Source of the DNA: Bacteroidales bacterium
Lineage (GTDB): Bacteria > Bacteroidota > Bacteroidia > Bacteroidales > GCA-2748055
Direction of reading: 5' to 3'
Length of the DNA: 52,120 bases
NCBI GenBank assembly: GCA_020636775.1
Contig: JACJXF010000017.1
Location: 1 to 52,120 of the forward strand
Part shown: positions 25,581 to 33,250 of the stretch, piece after piece
Layout: every line of letters starts with the position of its first letter
Numbering within the stretch: position 1 is the stretch's first letter
Made by a program: the position numbers and the translations under genes
The notes under the pieces: generated by a model
Seen by the model: only the letters and a program-made list of their open reading frames with translations
What the model was told of the DNA's origin: nothing
Database searches by the model: none

Positions 25581-26387
25581 ATGTATTTCAACACAAACCT
25601 CAAACTCCTCCGCAAGCGACGCGGAAAAACCCAGGAAGACCTGGCCGCTGCCCTCGGCATGAAACGCCCTACTCTTGGTGGATATGAAAACAATGTCGCC
25701 CGGCCTGGCATAGATGAACTAATGAAATTCTCGGCATACTTCAGGATAGCCATCGACACCCTTATAAAAGTAGATTTATCAAAACTCACCGGCAACCAGT
25801 TGTACCAGCTTGAAAACGGGCAGGATGTGTTTATTAACGGGAATAGCATCCGGATTCTGGCAACCACCGTTACCGCGGAAAATAAGGAAAACATTGAACT
25901 CGTCCCGGAAAAAGCGAAAGCTGGCTACACCAATGGCTTTTCCGATCCTGAGTATATTTCCGAATTGCCGGTTTTTCATCTCCCTTTTCTGTCTGAAAAT
26001 AAGAAATACCGGACTTTTCAGCTAAACGGTGATTCCATGCTTCCCATTCCCGACAAATCGTGGGTAACCGGGGAGTTTGTTCAGGACTGGAATAATATCC
26101 TCAGCGGCGACGCCTATATAATACTCACCTTAAATGAAGGCATTGTTTTTAAAATTGCTGATAATCACATCCGGGAAGACGGTCTGTTAACCTTATATTC
26201 ATTGAATACCATATATGAACCCTTCCATGTACACGTGCATGATATCAGGGAAGTCTGGAAATTTGTTCATTATATCTCAGCGGAAATACCCGATCCTGTA
26301 ATGCCAAAAGATGAACTATTCAGAACAGTTGCCGGATTAAAACAGGATATGGAAGCCCTTAAAACCAGGGTTGGTTTAAAAGATTGA
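25581..26387 (+). CDS. LexA-like repressor: XRE helix-turn-helix plus S24 autoprotease
   Basis: 268 residues from the ATG at 25581. An ATG at 25506 would add 25 residues translated from the repeat leader and is unlikely. Helix-turn-helix at about 5-62 (RGKTQEDLAAALGMKRPTLGGYENN). The self-cleavage site is A114-G115 (KAKAGYTNGF), the catalytic serine S152 (NGDSMLP) and the lysine K191 (GIVFKI), all in the order needed for RecA-stimulated autocleavage as in LexA and UmuD. A short coiled coil (about 244-263) ends the protein. Divergent from the dinB-dnaE2 operon, it most likely represses both that operon and itself until DNA damage. Confidence 0.92.
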   Translation: MYFNTNLKLLRKRRGKTQEDLAAALGMKRPTLGGYENNVARPGIDELMKFSAYFRIAIDTLIKVDLSKLTGNQLYQLENGQDVFINGNSIRILATTVTAENKENIELVPEKAKAGYTNGFSDPEYISELPVFHLPFLSENKKYRTFQLNGDSMLPIPDKSWVTGEFVQDWNNILSGDAYIILTLNEGIVFKIADNHIREDGLLTLYSLNTIYEPFHVHVHDIREVWKFVHYISAEIPDPVMPKDELFRTVAGLKQDMEALKTRVGLKD

Positions 26388-26485
26388 TTTTTTGAGTAAT
26401 CAGTAAAATTGAAATGAGAGGGTTACTGGATGTAGTAAGACTTAGCCTCAGCTATGTAATTATTAAAGTAAATAGAAACTGAGTA

Positions 26486-27088
26486 TTAATTCAGGAAATA
26501 GTCGTTCTTCAGTAAGTTTTCCTGTTCCCTTAGTTTACTCAGGTATTGAAGCTGAGCAATCAGGAAAAGCTCCTGTTTGGGTTGATTATTCAGACTGATA
26601 AATTTGAATTTATCTTCCGATGACAGATTAAGGGCACGGGCAACATCCGTAATCAAAATGGAATTCCCTTTGACATTCTTCAGAAACTCAGGGTCCATAG
26701 TATCGGTGTAATGAATTAATATTTTCATCAGCTCAGCGTTCTTTACTTCCTGATCAATATCCAGCAATGCTATCCTTCCTCCCGAATATAACTTATCCGG
26801 CATAGGATCCTGAAGGCTCAGAATTTCGAAGATTGCAATTCCTTCCACAACAATAACCATTTCACCATTTGAGTTTGTTGCAACAACCTGTTTGAGTTTA
26901 CATTCCACACCAAAATCCTGTACTTTTCCATCCTTGCTGTAAGGTATCCCGAAACTTATCTCATTTTCTTCACACTCCTTAATAAGCTGCTTATACCGCG
27001 GTTCAAATATCCTTAAAGGAATATCTTCTCCCGGCAATAAACTTATGTTCAGCGGAAAATAGGGTAGTACTTTTTCTTTCACACTCAT
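26486..27088 (-). CDS. LON substrate-binding domain protein
   Basis: 200 residues, a stand-alone N-terminal domain of Lon protease. LPYFPLNISLLPGEDIPLRIFEPRYKQLI (in part) is the family's opening, followed by a beta-rich PUA-like half (to about 120) and a helical half. There is no ATPase or protease domain, so it may bind unfolded or regulatory substrates, but the role is not established. It lies convergently after the repressor gene and divergently from the SRAP gene. Confidence 0.88.
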   Translation of the reverse strand: MSVKEKVLPYFPLNISLLPGEDIPLRIFEPRYKQLIKECEENEISFGIPYSKDGKVQDFGVECKLKQVVATNSNGEMVIVVEGIAIFEILSLQDPMPDKLYSGGRIALLDIDQEVKNAELMKILIHYTDTMDPEFLKNVKGNSILITDVARALNLSSEDKFKFISLNNQPKQELFLIAQLQYLSKLREQENLLKNDYFLN

Positions 27089-27215
27089 TTATTTGTAAAT
27101 TGTAGCTTGTTATCAAATATTGAAACAAGGAATAACTTTAAATGTTTAGCTATTGTTAAAGATTTATAAAAGCTTTTATTATTTCCGGAATCAGGATAAC
27201 TAAAAATATTTTTTT

Positions 27216-27234
27216 TTGTTCCTTCAAGGAACAA
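27216..27234. promoter_or_regulatory. Perfect 19-bp dyad upstream of the SRAP gene
   Basis: TTGTTCCTT-C-AAGGAACAA has 9-bp arms with a single central base, 35 bases before the SRAP start. The T run precedes it on the plus strand, so it is not a terminator in either direction. It is probably a protein-binding operator. Confidence 0.5.
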
Positions 27235-27269
27235 TAAAGCACTATTTCTAAAATCAGATTTTTATTCAA

Positions 27270-27995
27270 ATGTGTTATTTTGTTGAACATAATATACAGC
27301 GAAAAGAGCTTGAAAAGCGCTTTAATGTTAAATTCCCGGAAGATCCCAGGTACACTCCCGCATTCTTTAATTCTGCATTTACCAGGCCCTATATGCCTGC
27401 GATTGCCTCGGATCAGCCCGACAGGATTCAATTGTTTCAGTGGGGATTAATACCTCACTGGACGCGCGATGAAAAGGAGGCAGCCAAAATAAGCCTTACC
27501 ACCGGTAATGCAAGGTCTGAGTCAGTCTGGGAAAAACCAAGCTATAAAAAAGCTGCACAATCAGGTCGTTGCCTGATATCCGCTCATGGCTTTTTTGAAT
27601 ATCAGACAACAGGCAAAATTAAGACACCTTATTATATCAGGTTAAAGAATGACGAAATTTTTGCCTTTGCCGGAATTTACGATACATGGACAAACCCTCA
27701 AACCGGTGAGATTTTCAGAACCTTTTCCATTTTGACTACTGCGGCCAACCCGCTCATGGAAAAGATCCACAATCTAAAGAAAAGAATGCCGGTAATTTTA
27801 AACAGGGATGCCGAAAAGCTTTGGATCTCAATTGGAATAGGGAAGGAGTTGCTATCAGATATTATCGTTCCATATCCTGAAAAGGAAATGGAAGCCTATA
27901 CAGTATCCCGGAAAATTTCCCAAAAAAACCCTGATATTTTCGATCCTTCATTAATTGAAAAAAATGATTATCTGCAAAATGGAAGTTTATTTTAA
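27270..27995 (+). CDS. SRAP/HMCES (YedK) abasic-site shielding protein
   Basis: 241 residues. The catalytic cysteine is C2 right after the initiator methionine (MCYF), which fixes the start. Also visible are WGLIPHWT, NARSESVWEKPSYKKA, RCLISAHGFFEY with the active-site glutamate, and IHNLKKRMPVIL with the active-site histidine. Family members form a covalent thiazolidine link to abasic sites in single-stranded DNA. The usual H-x-RMPV motif has two extra residues here (HNLKKRMPV). Its nearness to the LexA-like/DinB/DnaE2 cluster fits a DNA-damage role. A dyad lies in front of it. Confidence 0.93.
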   Translation: MCYFVEHNIQRKELEKRFNVKFPEDPRYTPAFFNSAFTRPYMPAIASDQPDRIQLFQWGLIPHWTRDEKEAAKISLTTGNARSESVWEKPSYKKAAQSGRCLISAHGFFEYQTTGKIKTPYYIRLKNDEIFAFAGIYDTWTNPQTGEIFRTFSILTTAANPLMEKIHNLKKRMPVILNRDAEKLWISIGIGKELLSDIIVPYPEKEMEAYTVSRKISQKNPDIFDPSLIEKNDYLQNGSLF

Positions 27996-28103
27996 TTTGT
28001 GGCAAATACAATGAAAATATTTTTAGGTTTTAACTAAACAATTTATTTTATCCGTTGTTCCTTACATTGAATCAGGATTATAACCCATTGTTTTAGGTTT
28101 AGT

Positions 28104-28111
28104 TATTTTTG
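28104..28111 (+). promoter_or_regulatory. Possible -7 box (TATTTTTG) for a small RNA
   Basis: TATTTTTG fits TAnnTTTG and would start a transcript near 28118. A TTG at 28088 is too close to be a normal -33 element. Confidence 0.3.
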
Positions 28112-28116
28112 GTTAT

Positions 28117-28218
28117 TAGGTTCTTTTTCAGGCAAGCATCTGTGAAGATGCATTCGGGTAACCTGATTCAATTTAAACCCACTCAAGCTGTTATGCAGTA
28201 AGAGTGGGTTTTCTTTTT
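28117..28218 (+). ncRNA. Candidate small RNA with terminator
   Basis: About 100 nt. An outer stem AGGTT (28118-28122)/AACCT (28160-28164) encloses a perfect hairpin GCATCT-GTGA-AGATGC (28136-28151) capped by a GNRA tetraloop, followed by a strong terminator hairpin. It could equally be the 3' untranslated region of the SRAP gene, 120 bases upstream. Confidence 0.35.
28175..28218 (+). terminator. Intrinsic terminator
   Basis: AAACCCACTC (28175-28184) pairs with GAGTGGGTTT (28202-28211), 10 bp, followed by TTTTCTTTTT-like sequence. It ends the SRAP transcript or a small RNA. Confidence 0.85.
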
Positions 28219-28446
28219 ATATTTCCTTTGGTTTTATCAAGCCTTTATGGCCTGTTATTTATCCTTCCTGACTGAAATATTTCTTTTAATTCTTGCTCTG
28301 AATAGGGTTTTATCCTGAAATTTTGCCCGATTCCCAGAATTTATTTTGTTAATAAGCTTTATGTGAAAACACTTTTATCTCACCTTAGCACTATGAATAT
28401 TGAAAATATGGATATTAACATTTTGTTAATAAATCGTGTCGATATA

Positions 28447-28475
28447 TTGTTAAGACATTCAGGCAAATAAATTTG
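28447..28475 (+). promoter_or_regulatory. Promoter of the large candidate RNA
   Basis: TTG at 28447-28449 and TAAATTTG at 28468-28475 (perfect TAnnTTTG), 18 bases apart, fit the Bacteroidota housekeeping promoter. The start would be near 28482. Confidence 0.6.
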
Positions 28476-28481
28476 CAAAAT

Positions 28482-28981
28482 GCTCTTGTCCGAAATATAT
28501 TTGTTAAACCAAGTAAGCGATAAAAGGTCGCTCTGAAAGGCGGGGATCAGAAGATGGCAAGCTTCGGTTTGGCATGAACTACCCGGAAGAACAATCGCAA
28601 GAGGAAGCTTCAACGTCTCAAGGGCTAAAATGAGCAAGATACTTCGAGTAGTGCTCAACCAACGCCGGAATTTTCGCAAGATGTTCATTGAGTGGTTGGC
28701 CTGAAAGGCAGAAAACAGGAAAGAAACCTTAATTGGTTTCCGGAATTTTTCACAGCAGCCAGAAGAGGATCGTAAGACCCAAATCTGCCTGGTGGTCTGA
28801 CAGGAGCATTTCAGAATCGGGGAAACCCGAAACATGAAATCGCCAGGGTTCCTCCCTGAACCAGGCTGGAAAGCCCGGGAATGACGAACCGGCCATAATA
28901 ACAGTAGCTTGGCATTGTTTAGATGCTACGGTATCTAAATAATGAAATGGGAACTTAATCTAACGATTTAGTTCCCATTTT
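28482..28981 (+). ncRNA. Candidate structured non-coding RNA, about 500 nt
   Basis: Richer in G and C than its surroundings, with a promoter in front and a terminator behind. Hairpins seen: 28554-28575 (UUCG loop, 8 bp with one mismatch), 28632-28656 (GAGCA/TGCTC enclosing TACT/AGTA), 28657-28697 (AACCA/TGGTT), 28723-28740 (GAAACC/GGTTTC), 28808-28840 (ATTTCA/TGAAAT enclosing TCGGG-GAAA-CCCGA) and 28918-28939 (TTTAGAT/ATCTAAA). Further GNRA loops closed by C-G occur at 28596, 28675 and 28771. The only long open frame (minus strand, 28380-28835) has no protein-like features. It lacks tmRNA end and tag sequences, RNase P blocks and a group II domain V. I do not recognise the family. Confidence 0.55.
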
Positions 28982-28982
28982 T
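28945..28982 (+). terminator. Intrinsic terminator of the large candidate RNA
   Basis: AAATGGGAAC (28945-28954) pairs with GTTCCCATTT (28971-28980), extended inward by TTAATC/GATTTA with one mismatch, and followed by T residues. Confidence 0.85.
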
Positions 28983-29343
28983 GTTTTTACAGCTTTTTAA
29001 CACAACCCCAACTCTCTTTTGATCAATAGCCTGAAAGCTTGGATAAGCAACCTGATACTTTCCTACTAAATTCCTTTTTTGTAATGCGAATATACTTTTT
29101 TTTAGTCGTTTAGGCAACCATTCGCAATTCCGATCGTCCTTCTGAAACCCACTGATTAATGATATTTCAGAGATATTGTTAATATCCTTCAATATTGTTG
29201 AAATCAATTCCAGGTCCCGTCTCAGGAATTAGCTTACTTTTGCAGCGAAATATTTAAAGTCTTCCTTTTTTAATCATTTTAGCTTACATCTTAAGATGTA
29301 ATTCTGAATGATCAGGAAGCCAGTATTCACCTGATTGATATTT
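28983..29343. promoter_or_regulatory. Gap with promoter box and palindrome before serine hydrolase
   Basis: No convincing gene. TACTTTTG at 29235-29242 matches TAnnTTTG. Downstream lie a perfect 18-bp palindrome (29284-29301, centre TTAA) and an ATCAGG/CCTGAT inverted repeat (29311-29335), both within the presumed leader. Confidence 0.45.
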
Positions 29344-30696
29344 ATGAAATTATTTTTACAATACAGAAAGTACATTTTAGTTGTTTCCTTAGTCATTGTT
29401 TTTTTCTTCCTTGAAACGGCTTTGAGTTTTTCAGTTAAGAAACAGGATAACCTTTTTACTCCCGAGGATGAACTGTCCTTCGCAATGCGAATTAAAAACA
29501 ATGATTCAGATTTTCCGGAAACTGAAGGCATTGACCTCCTTGTTAAGAACTTCCTGGAAAAAAATCATATTATGGGGGCATCCGTTGCCATTACCAGCAA
29601 AGAAAAACTTGTTTATGCCAAAGGTTTTGGCATCGCCAATGATGAGACCGGCGAAATGGTTCAGCCCGGACATCTTTTCAGAATTGCCAGCGTATCCAAG
29701 TTAATTACTGCCGTAGCAATCATGCAATTATATGAACAGGGCAAAATTTCTTTAACAGATACAGTCTTCGGTCCCAACGGAATATTGAATGAACCTGAAT
29801 TTCAAAATATTTATGATCCGCGGACAAAACTGATAACCCTTACAAACCTTCTTAATCATACAGCTGGATGGGGGAAACGACAAGGAGATGCCATTTTTAA
29901 TTCCCGCTATATTGCCAGAAAGATGAAATCTGAAAATCCTTCAGATCTTAATATGATTATTGAATACACACTTAGCCAAAAATTAAGCTACAATCCTGGA
30001 CAACGATATTCCTATTCTAATTTTGGCTATGCATTACTTGGCAAAATTGTCGAGAAAATCACCGGAATGAAATATGAAGATTATGTAGTAATGAATATAC
30101 TGCGTCCTGCAGGTATTTACGATATGCATATAGGTCGCAATCTGTATAATGAAAAATTTCCCAATGAGGTAAAGTATTTTGAACCAGCGGGATCTGCCTA
30201 TTGTCCGGCTGTGGATGGTTCCGATAAGATGGTGCCAAAATCCTACGGAGGTAATGACTTTAATTTACTGGGTGCGGCAGGAGGGTGGGTAGCCTCGGCG
30301 CCGGAATTGGCTAAATTATTGACGTTAATTGACGGCTTCGATTACCAGAAAGATATATTAAAAAAGGAAACCATTCTTATGATGTCAGATCCGGGAGTCG
30401 CAGGCAGAGGATTATTCGGCTGGAGGGGATCTGACAACCGTGGAACATGGTGGAGAACCGGAACCTTATCAGGAACAACAGCCCTGGTTATGCGACAGGA
30501 AAACGGAATAAACTGGGTAATTCTTCTTAACACTTCCGGCTATAAAAGAAGCCGGCTTCACAGTAAAATGTCCCGCACCATGTTCGCATCCGTATACAGG
30601 ATTAAAAACTGGCCCGATATTAATCTTTTTGAAACTCCCTCTGTTTCAGAAAAATCAAATATGACATCAATCCCTGCCCTGAATCCCCAGCTATAA
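29344..30696 (+). CDS. Serine hydrolase, class C beta-lactamase/DD-peptidase family
   Basis: 450 residues from the ATG at 29344; a TTG three codons earlier is less likely. A membrane or signal segment covers about 9-30. The three active-site motifs are S116-V-S-K119, YSN in RYSYSNFGYALLGKIV (about 224-226), and RTG in WWRTGTLSG (about 372), where HTG or KTG is usual. The family includes class C beta-lactamases, esterases and D-aminopeptidases, so substrate cannot be assigned, and resistance should not be inferred. It acts outside the cytoplasm. Monocistronic with a palindrome in its leader. Confidence 0.9.
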   Translation: MKLFLQYRKYILVVSLVIVFFFLETALSFSVKKQDNLFTPEDELSFAMRIKNNDSDFPETEGIDLLVKNFLEKNHIMGASVAITSKEKLVYAKGFGIANDETGEMVQPGHLFRIASVSKLITAVAIMQLYEQGKISLTDTVFGPNGILNEPEFQNIYDPRTKLITLTNLLNHTAGWGKRQGDAIFNSRYIARKMKSENPSDLNMIIEYTLSQKLSYNPGQRYSYSNFGYALLGKIVEKITGMKYEDYVVMNILRPAGIYDMHIGRNLYNEKFPNEVKYFEPAGSAYCPAVDGSDKMVPKSYGGNDFNLLGAAGGWVASAPELAKLLTLIDGFDYQKDILKKETILMMSDPGVAGRGLFGWRGSDNRGTWWRTGTLSGTTALVMRQENGINWVILLNTSGYKRSRLHSKMSRTMFASVYRIKNWPDINLFETPSVSEKSNMTSIPALNPQL

Positions 30697-30768
30697 TCCA
30701 ACTGGGATAAAATTTGTCCTTTCAGATTAATATACTATTTTTACCGGCACCTATTGAGAACCTGATAC

Positions 30769-31722
30769 ATGGAATTTCTAAGTGCCCGGCAGATTCTTCC
30801 TGCAAATCTTGAGGAAGTAAATTATGACCTCTTTATACTGGCTTCAGGATATGAAGCCAGAAGCATATTCCTCCCCCGAAATTTTAAAATTCAAGCAGAC
30901 AAAAAAATTGCCTTTGGCTTTGAAGAAAAGACATCTGAGCTTAACCGGAAGAGTAATAACCAATACTTGATTTCTGAAGGTTTTGAAATGGTAAACTGTT
31001 CTGGAGAGGAGGCTTTAGACCTCGAACCCATAATAAGCAACATTCTCTCAGAAAAAGCTAATGAACATTTGAATATTCTGGTTGATTATTCCAGTATGAC
31101 AAAAGTCTGGTATTCCGGAATTATCAATTATTTGATTCAGCTTTCAAAAGGCGAGAAAGTTACTATTCATTTTTCCTATACCCCAGCCAGTTATAATGAA
31201 CCCAAAAAATCTGCACCGGTAAAAGTTAATAAAGTAGTGTCTTACCCATTTAAAAAATCAACAAATACAGGCAAACCTACTGCCCTTATACTTGGACTGG
31301 GACTTGATAAAAACAGGGCGGAGTTTATATATAAGACTTTAAAACCAGACAAGACCTTTTTGTTATATGCCGATCCTGCAATGGACCTGAAATACGTGGA
31401 GAGGGTCTTTAAGTACAACCAGGATCTTATCGAAGAAATTGAAGTCAGAAATCTTGTCCCTTATCCTCTGCAGGATCTTGATAAACTGGATGAAATACTG
31501 ACCAACCTCTGCCTGAACCTTCGGCTTAAATATAATATAGTAATCGTTCCCCTTGGTCCTAAGGTGTCTTCGCTTATATCATTGCTGATAGCTTCACGTT
31601 TTCCCGATATAAATGTTATCCGTCTGAGTCCCGGACCGAAAGCACCTGTATTTGAAAGAATCCCACAGGGGAATCCACTTATTTATGAGGTTGAATTTGT
31701 TTCTGACGATTCCGATTATTAA
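30769..31722 (+). CDS. Unrecognised protein with two Rossmann-like halves
   Basis: 317 residues, soluble, no signal peptide. I do not recognise a family with confidence. The first half has YDLFILASGYEARS (19-32), then NILVDYSSMTKVWYSGIINYL (about 103-123, in part), where a strand ends in an acidic residue followed by Ser-Ser-Met-Thr-Lys. The second half starts with PTALILGLGLDKNRAEFIY (about 168) and has FLLYADPA and IVIVPLGPKVSSLISLLIASRFP. Both halves alternate strand and helix like nucleotide-binding folds. Single gene with ordinary codon use. Confidence 0.8.
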   Translation: MEFLSARQILPANLEEVNYDLFILASGYEARSIFLPRNFKIQADKKIAFGFEEKTSELNRKSNNQYLISEGFEMVNCSGEEALDLEPIISNILSEKANEHLNILVDYSSMTKVWYSGIINYLIQLSKGEKVTIHFSYTPASYNEPKKSAPVKVNKVVSYPFKKSTNTGKPTALILGLGLDKNRAEFIYKTLKPDKTFLLYADPAMDLKYVERVFKYNQDLIEEIEVRNLVPYPLQDLDKLDEILTNLCLNLRLKYNIVIVPLGPKVSSLISLLIASRFPDINVIRLSPGPKAPVFERIPQGNPLIYEVEFVSDDSDY

Positions 31723-31866
31723 TTCAAAATCAGCCTGAATTCATCATTTTCTAAACATTTTTACCCCTTTGTTGTTAGTAAACAGTGGATTTTTGCTGTC
31801 TAATTCTTATATTAGAATTCTGTAAATTATTTATTTAGAATTAGTACAAATAAATTCTCTTTTTAC

Positions 31867-31874
31867 TATTTTTG
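31867..31874 (+). promoter_or_regulatory. Bacteroidota -7 box (TATTTTTG) of the E2-E1 operon
   Basis: TATTTTTG matches TAnnTTTG, 22 bases before the ATG of the E2 gene. No obvious TTG element is seen at -33. Confidence 0.5.
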
Positions 31875-31896
31875 CATCCCTAAAGAAAAAATTAAA

Positions 31897-33222
31897 ATGG
31901 CACAGTTTGAAGTTATAATGCCCAAGATGGGAGAGAGTATCGAAGAAGCTACTATTACCAAATGGTTTGTAAAGGTTGGTGATAAGGTAGTTGAAGATGA
32001 TGTTCTGCTGGAAATTGCAACAGATAAAGTCGATTCTGAAATACCCAGCCCTGTTGAAGGAGTTATTGCAAAATTATTATATCAGCAGGATGAAGTTGTT
32101 CCTGTTGGCTCAGTGATAGCAATTATTAATCTGGATGGTGAAGCAGTTGAAACTCCGGCTAAAGAAACTCCGGCAGCCAAAACTGAACCTGAGCCTGTGG
32201 CAGAAGAAAAGCCTCATGTTGAAGAATCGGTGAGTCCTGCACCTGCTGCTCCCGTGAGCTCTTCAGGAAGATTTTATTCACCTTTGGTACGAAAAATTGC
32301 AAGTGAAGAAAAGATAAGTCAGTCGGAACTCGATGCCATTCCGGGAAGTGGAAAAGATGGCAGGGTGCAGAAACAGGATATTCTCGCATATCTCGAAACT
32401 AAAAAGACATCAAAACAGTCCGTTACTGCAACCCCCGCCACACCTCAGGTTCAGTCATCTGCCCCGGCTTCTCAACCGGCCGAAAAACCTGCTCCGCCTA
32501 TGTCAGTCAGCGGTGGTGATGAAATTGTGCAGATGGACAGGATGCGTAAGATTATCGCTGAACATATGATCAAGTCAAAGCAGGTATCAGCTCATGTTAC
32601 CAACATGCTTGAAGCGGATGTCACTGATGTGGTCAACTGGAGAAATAAAATAAAAGATGAATTTCAAAAGCGCGAGGGAGAGAAAATCACCTTCCTTCCC
32701 ATTTTCCTTGAAGCTATTATAAAAGCACTTAAGGATTACCCAATGATAAATTCATCCGTAGATGGTGATAAAATTATTATCAAGAAAAGAATTAACCTCG
32801 GAATTGCCGTTGCTCTTCCGGGCTTCAATTTAATAGTGCCGGTTATTAAAAATGCCGATAATCTCAATCTTGCCGGTTTAACCCGGGAGCTTAACCGTCT
32901 TGCAAACGCAGCCCGTTCCAATAAATTAAAACCTGACGAAATTCAGGATGGTACATTTACCATTACAAATTTTGGATCCTTCGGAAATACTATTGGTACA
33001 CCTATTATAAATCAGCCCCAGGTCGCCATTATCGCCATCGGGAGCATTGAGAAAAAGCCTGCTGTACTTGAAACACCACAGGGAGACGTAATTGCCATAC
33101 GGCACAAGATGTTCCTGTCAATTACATATGATCACCGTATCATCGACGGATCACTTGGAGGAATGTTCCTCAGGAAAGTGGCTGATTATATTGAGGCTTT
33201 TGATACCAGCAGAACAATCTGA
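31897..33222 (+). CDS. 2-oxo acid dehydrogenase E2 (dihydrolipoyl acyltransferase)
   Basis: 441 residues. One lipoyl domain (1-78) with the lipoylated lysine in EIATDKVDSEI, an Ala/Pro/Glu-rich flexible linker (about 80-120), an E1/E3-binding domain (about 128-165: YSPLVRKIASEEKISQSEL), a second linker, and the catalytic acyltransferase domain (about 205-441) with the active-site histidine in YDHRIIDGSLGG. Paired with a fused E1, it forms the core of a branched-chain or related 2-oxo acid complex; pyruvate cannot be excluded. No E3 gene is seen here. Confidence 0.95.
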   Translation: MAQFEVIMPKMGESIEEATITKWFVKVGDKVVEDDVLLEIATDKVDSEIPSPVEGVIAKLLYQQDEVVPVGSVIAIINLDGEAVETPAKETPAAKTEPEPVAEEKPHVEESVSPAPAAPVSSSGRFYSPLVRKIASEEKISQSELDAIPGSGKDGRVQKQDILAYLETKKTSKQSVTATPATPQVQSSAPASQPAEKPAPPMSVSGGDEIVQMDRMRKIIAEHMIKSKQVSAHVTNMLEADVTDVVNWRNKIKDEFQKREGEKITFLPIFLEAIIKALKDYPMINSSVDGDKIIIKKRINLGIAVALPGFNLIVPVIKNADNLNLAGLTRELNRLANAARSNKLKPDEIQDGTFTITNFGSFGNTIGTPIINQPQVAIIAIGSIEKKPAVLETPQGDVIAIRHKMFLSITYDHRIIDGSLGGMFLRKVADYIEAFDTSRTI

Positions 33223-33250
33223 AATCCTAAAATCTAAAATATCAATTCAA

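Noticed and set aside
28380..28835. 151-residue minus-strand frame across the large candidate RNA
   Set aside because: Composition is rich in Ser, Cys and Leu without domain pattern, and the plus strand carries dense RNA hairpins with promoter and terminator.
28482..28981. tmRNA, second RNase P RNA or group II intron
   Set aside because: The tRNA-like ends and tag frame of tmRNA, the GAGGAAAGTCC block of RNase P and a domain V hairpin are all absent.
28968..29207. 79-residue minus-strand frame ending in the terminator of the candidate RNA
   Set aside because: It needs a TTG start, has no recognisable family and its 3' end runs into the terminator hairpin.
29344..30696. Calling the serine hydrolase a beta-lactamase resistance gene
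   Set aside because: Motifs place it only in the broad class C family, which includes many peptidases and esterases.
33092..33250. Longer start for the fused E1 protein
   Set aside because: It would overlap the E2 coding region by 131 bases and adds sequence unlike E1; the ATG at 33251 fits the family.
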